Assembly: GCF_902497555.1 (NCBI RefSeq)
Contig: NZ_CABVGP010000001.1
Location: 2,894,501-2,958,500, forward strand
Length of the DNA: 64,000 nucleotides
Reading direction: 5' to 3'
DNA from: Amycolatopsis camponoti
Lineage (GTDB): Bacteria; Actinomycetota; Actinomycetes; Mycobacteriales; Pseudonocardiaceae
Position numbers and translations under genes: made by a program. Shown here one piece after another: positions 16,910 through 24,694 of the stretch. Below the pieces are notes generated by a model. The model did not search any database and was not told the origin of the DNA. It saw nothing but the letters and a program-made list of their open reading frames with translations. Position 1 is the stretch's first letter, and the number at the start of each line of letters is the position of its first letter.

Positions 16910-17827
16910 ATGACCGCGATTCCCGAACAGATCACGCTGGGGGACGTCACCGTCACCCGCGTCCAGGAGTTCTCCGGCTCGGTCGAGATGACGCCGGCCG
17001 AGTTCTTCCCCGGCAGCCCCCGCGCCTCCTGGGAGGCGAACCGGGCCTGGCTGGCGCCCGACTTCTGGAACCCCGAGACCGACGAGGTCCACGCGGCGGT
17101 CCAGACCTGGCTGCTGCGCAGCGAAGGCCGCACCATCCTCGTCGACACCGGCGTCGGCAACCACAAGGAGCGGCCCTACGCCGCGTTGTGGGGGCACCGC
17201 GACACCGCCTTCCTCGACACGCTCGCGGCGGCCGGGGTGCGCCCGGCGGACGTCGACCTCGTGATCAACACCCACCTGCACACCGACCACGTCGGCTGGA
17301 ACACCCGGCTCGAGGGCCGTTCCTGGGTCCCGACCTTCCCCAACGCGACCTACCTGCTGCCGCGGCGGGACTTCGACTTCTGGAACCCCGTCAACGAGCA
17401 CAAGTCGGTGTTCGGCCGGGGGAACCAGAACGTCTTCGAGGACAGCGTCGCGCCGGTCCACGAGGCCGGGCTGACCGAGCTGTGGGACGGCTCGTACCGC
17501 ATCGACGGCAACCTCCGGCTCGAGCTCGCGCCCGGCCACACCCCGGGATCTTCGGTGCTGCACCTGGAATCCGGCGGTGACCGGGCGCTGTTCGCCGGCG
17601 ATCTCGTGCACACCCCGCAGCAGATCGTGGAGCCCGAGGTCAACTCGTGCTTCTGCGAGGACGCGGCGGAGGCCCGCGCGACGCGGCACAAGCTGCTCGG
17701 TGCGGCGGCCGAGACCGGCGCGCTCGTGTTCCCGGCCCACCTGCCCGGGCCCGGCGGGGTGCAGGTCCGGCGCGACGGTTCCCGCTTCGCGATCACGGAC
17801 TGGGCCGGCTTCGCCCGGGTCGCGTGA
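16910..17827 (+). CDS. Metallo-beta-lactamase-fold hydrolase
   Basis: A 305-residue MBL-fold enzyme. The zinc motif HxHxDH is present as H122-L-H124-T-D126-H127, and further ligands are in LAPGHTPGSS, FAGDLVH and FPAHLP. The length and the AHL-lactonase/AttM-like spacing suggest a hydrolase of esters or lactones, but the substrate is open. ATG 16910 is used, with AGGGG seven bases upstream; ATG 16874 is in frame but poorly placed. It runs into a carboxylesterase gene at 17854, probably one transcript. Confidence 0.87.
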   Translation: MTAIPEQITLGDVTVTRVQEFSGSVEMTPAEFFPGSPRASWEANRAWLAPDFWNPETDEVHAAVQTWLLRSEGRTILVDTGVGNHKERPYAALWGHRDTAFLDTLAAAGVRPADVDLVINTHLHTDHVGWNTRLEGRSWVPTFPNATYLLPRRDFDFWNPVNEHKSVFGRGNQNVFEDSVAPVHEAGLTELWDGSYRIDGNLRLELAPGHTPGSSVLHLESGGDRALFAGDLVHTPQQIVEPEVNSCFCEDAAEARATRHKLLGAAAETGALVFPAHLPGPGGVQVRRDGSRFAITDWAGFARVA

Positions 17828-17853
17828 ACTCGGCACCGAGCGGAGGAAAATCC

Positions 17854-19269
17854 TTGTCCCAGCTAGAAAACCCGGTCGTGCACCTCCCCTCGGGTGCGGT
17901 GCGGGGCACCCGGGACCGGTTCGGCGAACGCTACCGGGCCATTCCTTACGCGGCCGCTCCGACCGGCGGACGCCGTTTCGCCGCGCCCGTGCCGCACGCG
18001 GGCTGGACCGGCGTCCGGGACGGCACCCGGCCTTCGCCCACCGCGCCGCAGCCGTCGCGGGACTTCGGCCGGCTCGACCTGAGCCCGTACTTCGGCCCCG
18101 GCTGGGTGCGCGGCGAGGAGTACCTCACCGTGGACGTCCGCACGCCGGCCGCCGACGGCGGGCAGCGGCCGGTGATGGTCTTCGTGCACGGCGGCGGGTT
18201 CGTCACCGGGACCGGCGGCGCCGCGCTGTACGACGGCCGGGCCTTCGCCAGGGACGGCGTCGTCCTGGTGACGCTGAACTACCGCCTCGGCATCCCCGGC
18301 TTCCTCGTCCTGGACGACGCGCCGGACAACCGCGGCCTGCTGGACGTCCTCGCCGCGCTGCGCTGGGTCCGCGACACGGCCGGCGCGTTCGGCGGCGATC
18401 CCGGCAACGTCACGGTGTTCGGCCAGTCGGCGGGGGCGACGCTCGTCGCCGGCCTGCTGGCGGCCCCGGAGTCGAGCGGGCTGTTCCGGCGGGCGATCAT
18501 GCAGAGCGGCAGCGGCACCGGCGCGTTCACCCCGGAGCAGGCACGGCGCGTCACGTCGGCCGCGGCCACCGCGCTGGGGGCCGACCCGACGGCCGAGGCC
18601 TTCGCGGGTATCCCGGACGATCGTTTCGTGGCCGTCCTGCCCGCGCTGTCCGGTGTGGACTTGCGGACCGAGACGGCCACCGACCCGCTCGCCGGGCTGA
18701 GCCCGTTCAGCGTGGTGCTCCCGGCGCAGCCCGCCGACGCGCCGGCCGGCGTCGGCCTGCTCATCGGAACCACCACCGAGGAGGGGAACCTCTACTTGGT
18801 GCCGCAGGGGAAGTTCGCCGTCTCCACGGATGCCGACGTGCTCGCCGCCGCGGCGGCGACCCGGGCGGACCCCGAGGCAGCGGTGGCCGCGCTGCGGGCG
18901 TCCCGGCCGGACGCGAGCCCGGGGGAGCTGCGATCGGCACTGCTCGGCGACGCGTTGTTCGGGGCGGGTTCGGCGGCGATGATCGCGGCGCAGGAGCCCG
19001 GGCGGGCCCACGTGTACTCGTTCGCCCACCGCTCGACGGCCCTGGACGGCCGGCTCGGCGCGGCGCACACCGTCGAGCTGCCGTTCGTCTTCGACCTCGC
19101 CGACGAGCCGTGGCTGCACGGCGAGACGGGACTGCTGGGCCCGGACCCCGCGCCGGCGGACCTCGCGGCGCGCATGCACGGGGCGTGGGTGGGTTTCGCC
19201 CGCACCGGGGACCCGGGCTGGGCGCCCCACACCGCGGAACGGCCCGTGGTGGAGGTCTTCGGCGGCTGA
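17854..19269 (+). CDS. Type-B carboxylesterase
   Basis: A 471-residue alpha/beta hydrolase of the carboxylesterase/para-nitrobenzyl-esterase family. The oxyanion motif is FVHGGGF, the nucleophile is Ser192 in GQSAGAT, and the catalytic His is probably His405 in AAHTVELPF. There is no signal peptide, so it should be cytoplasmic. The TTG at 17854 is chosen because GGAGG stands seven bases before it; the in-frame GTG 17824 overlaps the upstream stop (GTGA) but has no ribosome site of its own. Together with the MBL hydrolase it suggests ester detoxification or catabolism. Confidence 0.87.
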   Translation: MSQLENPVVHLPSGAVRGTRDRFGERYRAIPYAAAPTGGRRFAAPVPHAGWTGVRDGTRPSPTAPQPSRDFGRLDLSPYFGPGWVRGEEYLTVDVRTPAADGGQRPVMVFVHGGGFVTGTGGAALYDGRAFARDGVVLVTLNYRLGIPGFLVLDDAPDNRGLLDVLAALRWVRDTAGAFGGDPGNVTVFGQSAGATLVAGLLAAPESSGLFRRAIMQSGSGTGAFTPEQARRVTSAAATALGADPTAEAFAGIPDDRFVAVLPALSGVDLRTETATDPLAGLSPFSVVLPAQPADAPAGVGLLIGTTTEEGNLYLVPQGKFAVSTDADVLAAAAATRADPEAAVAALRASRPDASPGELRSALLGDALFGAGSAAMIAAQEPGRAHVYSFAHRSTALDGRLGAAHTVELPFVFDLADEPWLHGETGLLGPDPAPADLAARMHGAWVGFARTGDPGWAPHTAERPVVEVFGG

Positions 19270-19273
19270 GGAC

Positions 19274-19306
19274 GGGACGGGGGCTCGCCGAGCGAGCCCC
19301 CGTCCC
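19274..19306. terminator. Bidirectional terminator between convergent genes
   Basis: Perfect 15-bp stem: GGGACGGGGGCTCGC (19274-19288), loop CGA, GCGAGCCCCCGTCCC (19292-19306). It lies 4 bp after the esterase stop and 2 bp from the SRPBCC stop. Confidence 0.85.
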
Positions 19307-19308
19307 GC

Positions 19309-19806
19309 TCACGCCTCCGTGGCGTGTTCGTGCAGCCAGCGGGCGAGCGCGAGCAGGGTGGTTTCCGCGCTGGCCGCCATGTCGTCTCGAAGCCCGGCCA
19401 CCTCGCGCGCGGTCGAGCCGAGCACCGGATCCATCCGCAGCAACCGCCATTCCTGGGTCACGACCGAGCCCGGACCGGCGCCCTCGATGAGCCACCGCCA
19501 GCGCACGATGCCGTCGTCGAGACCGCCGACGACGAAGGTGAACTCGCTGGGTGCGTCGGCGGTGAGGACCTGCGAACGGGTGTCCCATTCACGCTCGCCG
19601 CGGCGGTTGTGGCCGCCGAACCACGCCCCGGGCACCGCGCCGGTGCCTTCGTCGTAGCGCACGCGGGACGCCGTCGGGCTCCACAGCTCGATCTTGGTGA
19701 CGTCGCTGACCAGGTCGTAGACGGTTTGCGGGGGTGCGGGGACCCAGACCCGCCTGGCGAACGCGAACGACGCGGGGTCGAGGGTGGGAACGGTGTCAGT
19801 GGTCAT
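19309..19806 (-). CDS. SRPBCC/polyketide-cyclase-like protein
   Basis: A 165-residue START/SRPBCC-type protein. The opening RRVWVPAPPQTVYDLVSDVTKIELWSP (seen in two parts) and the later RWRWLIEGAG and VTQEWRLLRMDP are typical of hydrophobic-ligand-binding folds. The specific role is unknown; many relatives are stress-response or lipid-binding proteins. It is divergent from the XRE regulator at 19908, which may control it. Confidence 0.8.
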   Translation of the reverse strand: MTTDTVPTLDPASFAFARRVWVPAPPQTVYDLVSDVTKIELWSPTASRVRYDEGTGAVPGAWFGGHNRRGEREWDTRSQVLTADAPSEFTFVVGGLDDGIVRWRWLIEGAGPGSVVTQEWRLLRMDPVLGSTAREVAGLRDDMAASAETTLLALARWLHEHATEA

Positions 19807-19907
19807 GAGGCCAGGCTGTCCCGGGCCGGGTCACGGCGGCCAGACCGGACGTTTCCTACCCATCGCGGGGGCAGGCTCGGCGGCGGCCGCCCCGGCATAC
19901 TGGGATC

Positions 19908-20768
19908 ATGGTCGATCAGGGGCAGCTGGCCGAGTACCTGCAGGCGTGCCGGGCGCGGCTGCACCCGGAGGACGTCGGCATGCGCACCTACGGCGAGCGT
20001 CGCCGGGTGCCCGGCCTGCGCCGCGAAGAGGTCGCGAGCCTCGCCGGCGTGAGCGCGTCGTACTACATCCGGCTCGAGCAGGGCCAGTCGGTGAACGCCT
20101 CCGACGAGGTGGTCGACGGCATCGCCCGCGCGCTCCGGCTGGACGAGGACGAGCACGAGCACCTGCGCGTCCTGGCCCGGCCGGTGCGCCGACGCGCCGC
20201 GAAGCGCCCGCCCGTCGAGCGCGTCGACGACGTCACCGCGCAGCTGCTGGCCGGGCTGGGCGACGTGCCGGCGATCCTGCTGGGACGCCGGACCGACGTG
20301 CTGGCGTGGAACCGGCTCGGCCACGCGTTCTTCGCCGGCCACCTCGACTTCTCGGCACCCGCCCGCCCCGCCGACCGCCCGAACATGGCGCGCCTGGTCT
20401 TCCTCGACGCGCACACCCGCGACCTCTATCCACAGTGGACGTCGAAGGCCCGCGCGGTGGTCGGCAACCTGCGCCTGACCGCGGGCAAGCACCCCGGCGA
20501 CCGCCTGCTGAGCACCCTGATCGGCGAGCTCGTGACGGGCAGCGCCGAGTTCGCCGCCCTGTGGGCCGACCACCGGGTCATCGCCTGCACCGCGACGCGG
20601 TACGCCATGCGGCACCCACTGGTCGGCGACCTGACCGTGCACCAGCAGACCCTCGCACTCGCGCACGCCCCCGAGCAGACGCTCGTGGTGGTCACGGCGG
20701 AGCCCGGCTCGTCCTCGCAGGCGGCCCTCACCCTTCTGGCCGCGGCCACCGTCCCCGAGCGGCGCTGA
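19908..20768 (+). CDS. XRE-family regulator with MmyB-type ligand-binding domain
   Basis: A 286-residue regulator. The N-terminal helix-turn-helix reads RRVPGLRREEVASLAGVSASYYIRLEQG (seen in parts), and the C-terminal half carries a PAS-like MmyB domain (LAWNRLGHAFF, NMARLVFLDA, DLTVHQQTLALAH). MmyB-type proteins bind a fatty acid or similar ligand and often regulate an adjacent reductase or SDR. Here the divergent SRPBCC gene is the nearest target. A second member of the same family is at 59615. No good ribosome site precedes the ATG, so the transcript may be leaderless. Confidence 0.88.
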   Translation: MVDQGQLAEYLQACRARLHPEDVGMRTYGERRRVPGLRREEVASLAGVSASYYIRLEQGQSVNASDEVVDGIARALRLDEDEHEHLRVLARPVRRRAAKRPPVERVDDVTAQLLAGLGDVPAILLGRRTDVLAWNRLGHAFFAGHLDFSAPARPADRPNMARLVFLDAHTRDLYPQWTSKARAVVGNLRLTAGKHPGDRLLSTLIGELVTGSAEFAALWADHRVIACTATRYAMRHPLVGDLTVHQQTLALAHAPEQTLVVVTAEPGSSSQAALTLLAAATVPERR

Positions 20769-20840
20769 CCGCTCGCGCGCGGGGCGGTGTGACGTGGGTC
20801 GGCTTGAGAGGATGACTCCATCGCGCATAATGAGCACCTG

Positions 20841-20854
20841 ACCGACCGCTTAGC
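20841..20854 (-). promoter_or_regulatory. Shared lipid-regulon operator, copy 1
   Basis: Read on the minus strand: GCTAAGCGGTCGGT. It is one of five 14-bp relatives in this window (with 28569, 32776, 44538, 45878), all just upstream of acyl-CoA or lipid genes. It lies 39 bp before the SDR start at 20893. Confidence 0.6.
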
Positions 20855-20892
20855 ATGTGCCGGGAACCACATCGCGAAGGAGACACACTGCC

Positions 20893-21645
20893 GTGAACTC
20901 GTTCAAGGATCGCGTCGCGATCGTCACCGGGGCCAGCCGGGGCATCGGCCTCGGGATCGCGAAGACGCTCGTCGAACGCGGGGCCAAGGTGTGCATCACC
21001 GCGCGCAAGCCCGAGGCCCTCGAAGAGGCCGTCAACGAGCTCGGCGGGCCCGACGTCGCCATGTTCGTGCCGGGCAAGGCCGACGACACCGACCACCAGG
21101 ACGAGGCCGTCGCGAAGACGATCGAGACCTTCGGCCGGCTCGACTACCTGGTCAACAACACCGGCATCAACCCCGCCTACGGGCCCACCCTCGACATCGA
21201 CCCCGCCGCCGCGGCGAAGATCCTCGGCGTCAACGTCCTCGCGCCGCTCGGCTGGACCAAGCGGGCCCGCGACGCGTGGATGGGGGAGCACGGCGGTGCC
21301 GTCGTCAACGTCGCCTCCGTCGCCGGCCTCGGCGCGTCGCCCGGCATCGGCATGTACGGCGTCAGCAAGGCCGCGCTGATCCGGCTGACCGTCGAGCTCG
21401 GCGCCGAGCTGGGGCCGAAGATCCGCGTCAACGCCGTCGCGCCCGCCGTCGTCAAGACGAAGTTCGCCACCGCGCTCTACGAAGGCCGTGAGGAAGAGGT
21501 GGCGGCGGCCTACCCGATGAAGCGCCTCGGCGTGCCGTCCGACATCGCCGGCGCCGTCGCGTTCCTGCTGTCCGACGACGCGGGCTGGATCACCGGCCAG
21601 ACCATGGTGCTCGACGGCGGCGTGACCCTGGGCGGTGGCCTGTGA
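20893..21645 (+). CDS. FabG-like SDR oxidoreductase
   Basis: A 250-residue classical SDR: TGASRGIG, NNTGI (Thr instead of the usual Ala), catalytic YGVSK, and the FabG-like end DDAGWITGQTMVLDGG. It probably reduces a 3-oxoacyl or related carbonyl with NAD(P)H. GTG 20893 is chosen behind AAGGAGA; the in-frame ATG 20857 would precede that ribosome site. It is the first gene of an SDR-SDR-carboxyltransferase operon and overlaps the next start as GTGA. Confidence 0.88.
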   Translation: MNSFKDRVAIVTGASRGIGLGIAKTLVERGAKVCITARKPEALEEAVNELGGPDVAMFVPGKADDTDHQDEAVAKTIETFGRLDYLVNNTGINPAYGPTLDIDPAAAAKILGVNVLAPLGWTKRARDAWMGEHGGAVVNVASVAGLGASPGIGMYGVSKAALIRLTVELGAELGPKIRVNAVAPAVVKTKFATALYEGREEEVAAAYPMKRLGVPSDIAGAVAFLLSDDAGWITGQTMVLDGGVTLGGGL

Positions 21646-22412
21646 CCGGCGTCGTCGTCACCGGGGGCGGCGGCGGCATCGGCGCCGCGCTGGCCCGTCG
21701 CTTCGCCGCCGAAGGCGCCCAGGTCGTCGTGGCCGACCTCGACGGTGACAAGGCCGCCGAAATCGCCGCCGAGATCAAGGGGACGGCCTTCGCGGGTGAC
21801 GTCGCGAGCGTCGACGGCGTCGCGAAGCTGGTCGAGAGCGCGCGGGAAACCCTGGGCGAGATCGACGTCTTCTGCGCCAACGCGGGCATCGCGCCCTTCG
21901 GCGGTCCGGAAAGCCCCGAGGACGTCTGGGCGCGCACCTGGGAAGTCAACGTCATGGCGCACGTCCGGGCGGCCAACCTGCTGCTGCCCGCGTGGCTCGA
22001 GCGCGGCAAGGGCCACTTCATCGCGACGGTCTCCGCCGCCGGCCTGCTGACCAGCCTCGGCTCGGCGCCCTACTCGGTGACCAAGCACGGCGCGCTGGCG
22101 TTCGCCGAGTACCTGTCCGCGACCTACCGGCACCGCGGCCTCACCGTGCAGGCGATCTGCCCGCAGGGCGTGCGCACGGCGATGCTCGAGAGCACCGGCA
22201 CCGCGGGCCAGCTGCTCATGGCCGCGTCGGCGATCGAGCCCGAGCAGGTGGCGGACGCCCTGTTCGCGGCCATCGAGTCGAACCGGTTCCTGGTGTTGCC
22301 GCACCCCGAGGTCGCGGACTACTACGCGGCCCGCGCGACGCAGACCGACCGCTGGCTCGGCGGCATGAACAAGCTGCAGCGCAAGGTCGAAACGGCCCTC
22401 GGAGCCGAATGA
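21642..22412 (+). CDS. Second SDR oxidoreductase of the operon
   Basis: A 256-residue SDR with TGGGGGIG, CANAGIAP, catalytic YSVTK and a C-terminal region (PEVADYYAARATQTDRWLGG) common in actinobacterial lipid-metabolism SDRs. GTG 21642 overlaps the upstream stop as GTGA, and its own stop overlaps the carboxyltransferase start as ATGA. It is therefore made together with its neighbours; the substrate is likely an acyl-CoA-derived alcohol or ketone. Confidence 0.87.
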   Translation: MTGVVVTGGGGGIGAALARRFAAEGAQVVVADLDGDKAAEIAAEIKGTAFAGDVASVDGVAKLVESARETLGEIDVFCANAGIAPFGGPESPEDVWARTWEVNVMAHVRAANLLLPAWLERGKGHFIATVSAAGLLTSLGSAPYSVTKHGALAFAEYLSATYRHRGLTVQAICPQGVRTAMLESTGTAGQLLMAASAIEPEQVADALFAAIESNRFLVLPHPEVADYYAARATQTDRWLGGMNKLQRKVETALGAE

Positions 22413-23956
22413 ACTGGCAGCCGGAGGTCGACGAGATCGCCCGGCGGCGTGAGCTGGCCGAGCGCATGGGCGGACCGGAGAAGGTGGCCCGCCAGCACGC
22501 CGCCGGGCGGTCGACGGTCCGCGAGCGGATCGCCGCCCTCGCCGACCCCGGCAGCTTCGACGAGATCGGGGCGCTCGCCGGCACGGCGTCCTATGTGGAC
22601 GGCTCGCTGGAGTCGTTCACCCCGGCCAACTTCGTCATCGGCACCGCCCGGCTGGACGGCCGCCGCGTGGCGATCGGCGGTGACGACTTCACCGTCCGCG
22701 GCGGCGCCGCCGACGCCGCGATCATGGAGAAGCAGGTCCACGCCGAGCGCCTGGCCAACGAGCTGGGCCTGCCGATGGTGCGGCTGATCGAGGGCACCGG
22801 GGGCGGCGGCAGCGTCAAGATGCTGGAGCAGCACGGGTTCACCTACGTCCCGGTCAACCCGGGCTGGGACCTCGTGGTGGACAACCTCTCGGCGGTGCCG
22901 GTGGTCGCGCTCTGCCTCGGCCCGGTCGCCGGGCTCGGGGCGGCGCGGGCGGTGATGTCCCACCTGAACGTCCTGGTCGAAGGCGCCGGGCAGCTGTTCG
23001 TCGCCGGGCCGCCGGTGGTGAAGCACGCGACGGGGGAGGACCTCACCAAGGAGGAGCTGGGCGGCGCCGACGTCCACCGGCGCAGTGGCGCGATCGACCG
23101 GATCGTGGAGTCGGAGGCCGAGGCTTTCGCGGTGGCGAAACAGTTCCTGTCCTACCTCCCGTCCTCTGTGGACTCGCTGCCGCCCGTCAGGTCCACCGCG
23201 GACCCGGTGGACCGGCGGGAGGAAGCCCTGCTGTCGCTGGTGCCGCGCAACCGGCGTCACCCGTACCGGTTGCGGCCGCTGCTCGACGGCGTCTTCGACG
23301 AGGGTTCGGTGTTCGACTACGCCGTGTCAGGTGGCTCGGCCTACGCGGGACTCGCCCGGCTGAACGGCCACCCGGTCGGCGTCCTGGCCACCGACCCGTA
23401 CCGCGGCGCGACGCTGACCCCCGAGGGCGCCGACGTCATGACCCGGCTGGTCGACCTCTGCGAGACGTTCCACCTGCCGCTGGTGTCGCTGACCGACCAG
23501 GCGGGCATGGTGATCGGCGCGGCCGCCGAACGCGCGGGCGCGATCCGCCACGGTGCCCGTGCGGTGACCGCGGTCTACCAAGCGCGGGTCCCGATGGCCG
23601 AGGTGATCGTCCGGCGCGTGTTCGGCGTCGGCGGCGCGGGCCAGGTCAACCGCCACCGCCTGGTCCGCCGCTGGGCGTGGCCGTCCGGCGACTGGGGTTC
23701 GCTGCCGGTCGAAGGCGGCATCGAAGCGGCGTACCGCGCCGAACTCGACGCCGCCGACGACCGGGAGGCGCGGATCGAGGAGATCCGGGCCCGCCTGGAC
23801 GCGGTGCGCTCGCCGTTCCGCACGGCGGAGCGGTTCTCGATCGAGGACGTCATCGACCCGCGCGAAACCCGCGCCCGGCTGTGCGACTGGGTGCCGGACG
23901 CCTACGCCGTGCTGCCGAAGCTGGTCGGCCGCCCGTCGTTCGGCATGCGCCCCTAG
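22409..23956 (+). CDS. Acyl-CoA carboxylase carboxyltransferase (beta) subunit
   Basis: A 515-residue carboxyltransferase of the AccD/PccB/MccB family, with both crotonase-like halves. The N-terminal half has GGDDFTVRGGAADAAI and EGTGGGGSVK; the C-terminal half has YRGATLTPEGADVMTRLVDL and GAGQVNRHRL. It moves CO2 from carboxybiotin to an acyl-CoA. No biotin carboxylase or biotin carrier gene is nearby, so it must use a shared alpha subunit. Its operon with two SDRs and the shared operator suggest branched or unusual acyl-CoA breakdown. Confidence 0.88.
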   Translation: MNWQPEVDEIARRRELAERMGGPEKVARQHAAGRSTVRERIAALADPGSFDEIGALAGTASYVDGSLESFTPANFVIGTARLDGRRVAIGGDDFTVRGGAADAAIMEKQVHAERLANELGLPMVRLIEGTGGGGSVKMLEQHGFTYVPVNPGWDLVVDNLSAVPVVALCLGPVAGLGAARAVMSHLNVLVEGAGQLFVAGPPVVKHATGEDLTKEELGGADVHRRSGAIDRIVESEAEAFAVAKQFLSYLPSSVDSLPPVRSTADPVDRREEALLSLVPRNRRHPYRLRPLLDGVFDEGSVFDYAVSGGSAYAGLARLNGHPVGVLATDPYRGATLTPEGADVMTRLVDLCETFHLPLVSLTDQAGMVIGAAAERAGAIRHGARAVTAVYQARVPMAEVIVRRVFGVGGAGQVNRHRLVRRWAWPSGDWGSLPVEGGIEAAYRAELDAADDREARIEEIRARLDAVRSPFRTAERFSIEDVIDPRETRARLCDWVPDAYAVLPKLVGRPSFGMRP

Positions 23957-24005
23957 GGTCGTGAGTGAGAAACAGTGTTCTAACCCAGTTTCTCACTCAC
24001 GACCC
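23956..24005. repeat. Dispersed palindromic repeat, copy 1
   Basis: GGGTCGTGAGTGAGAAAC (23956-23973) and GTTTCTCACTCACGACCC (23988-24005) form an 18-bp perfect stem with a 14-nt loop that includes TGTTCTAAC. It starts at the carboxyltransferase stop and contains the last codons and stop of the convergent reductase gene. Copy 2 is at 27357. It probably acts as a bidirectional terminator and may be a genome-wide repeat family. Confidence 0.85.
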
Positions 24006-24504
24006 GGAACCAGTGCGGCCGCAGCTGTTCGAGGCCCACGGGCTTGCCGGGCCGGTCGAACATCCGGACGCCGTCCCCGAGCAGCACCGGTACCGGCAGC
24101 GCGAGGATCTCGTCGAGGACGCCGGCTTCGAGGCACTGCCGGGCGACGTCGGCGCCGAGGACGTTGACGTACTTCTCGCCCGCCGCCTCCTTCGCGGCCG
24201 CGACGGCTTCGACAAGGTTGTCGACGAAGGTCACCCCGGGCGCCGGCGGCGCGGGCCGGTGGGTGAGCACGAACTGCGGGCCCTCCCAGCCGCCGCCGAA
24301 GGCCTTGCCCTCGCCTTCGGTGCCGCGGTGCGGGTCGTCGCCGCCGAACGTCCGGCGGCCGACGAGCAGCGCGCCGATCTCCGGGATCAGCTCGTCGACC
24401 AGCGGGTCCGGGCCGAGGTACGGGGTCAGCCAGGACATGTCGCCGCCGGGGCCGGCGATGAAGCCGTCGATCGAGCAGCTGAAGCCGTAGAGCAGTTTCG
24501 CCAT
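23980..24504 (-). CDS. DHFR/RibD-like reductase
   Basis: A 174-residue member of the RibD C-terminal/dihydrofolate-reductase-like family: KLLYGFSCSIDGFIAGPGG at the start, LLVGRRTFGG in the middle and VNVLGADVARQCLEAGVLDE near the end. It probably uses NADPH; the substrate is unknown. ATG 24504 is preferred over upstream in-frame starts because AAAGGAG stands six bases before it. The final residues (VSEKLG) are encoded inside the dispersed palindrome, so the repeat has contributed to the C-terminus. Confidence 0.82.
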   Translation of the reverse strand: MAKLLYGFSCSIDGFIAGPGGDMSWLTPYLGPDPLVDELIPEIGALLVGRRTFGGDDPHRGTEGEGKAFGGGWEGPQFVLTHRPAPPAPGVTFVDNLVEAVAAAKEAAGEKYVNVLGADVARQCLEAGVLDEILALPVPVLLGDGVRMFDRPGKPVGLEQLRPHWFRVVSEKLG

Positions 24505-24613
24505 GGTGTCTCCTTTGGGCCGGTTCGCGGACTTCAGTACTGACGTCGGCGGCCGTGGAAAGTCATCGGCTTCACCCGGCCGTGTCCGGAACGCGACAGG
24601 ATCACCACGGACC

Positions 24614-24631
24614 GTTGACAACGGTGTCAGC
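24614..24631 (+). promoter_or_regulatory. LacI-like operator before the GH92 gene
   Basis: GTTGACAACGGTGTCAGC is an imperfect palindrome around a central CG, the layout expected for LacI-family sites, and contains a TTGACA -35-like box (24615-24620). It lies about 65-80 bp before the GH92 start. Confidence 0.4.
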
Positions 24632-24694
24632 GCGCGAGGACCGTTCCGATTCGCAGCCTGAACTGCTTGTGCTCAACGGCGAAGGACAAGTGAC

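Noticed and set aside
17824..17853. GTG start for the carboxylesterase overlapping the upstream stop
   Set aside because: The TTG at 17854 has a perfect ribosome site; the GTG has none of its own.
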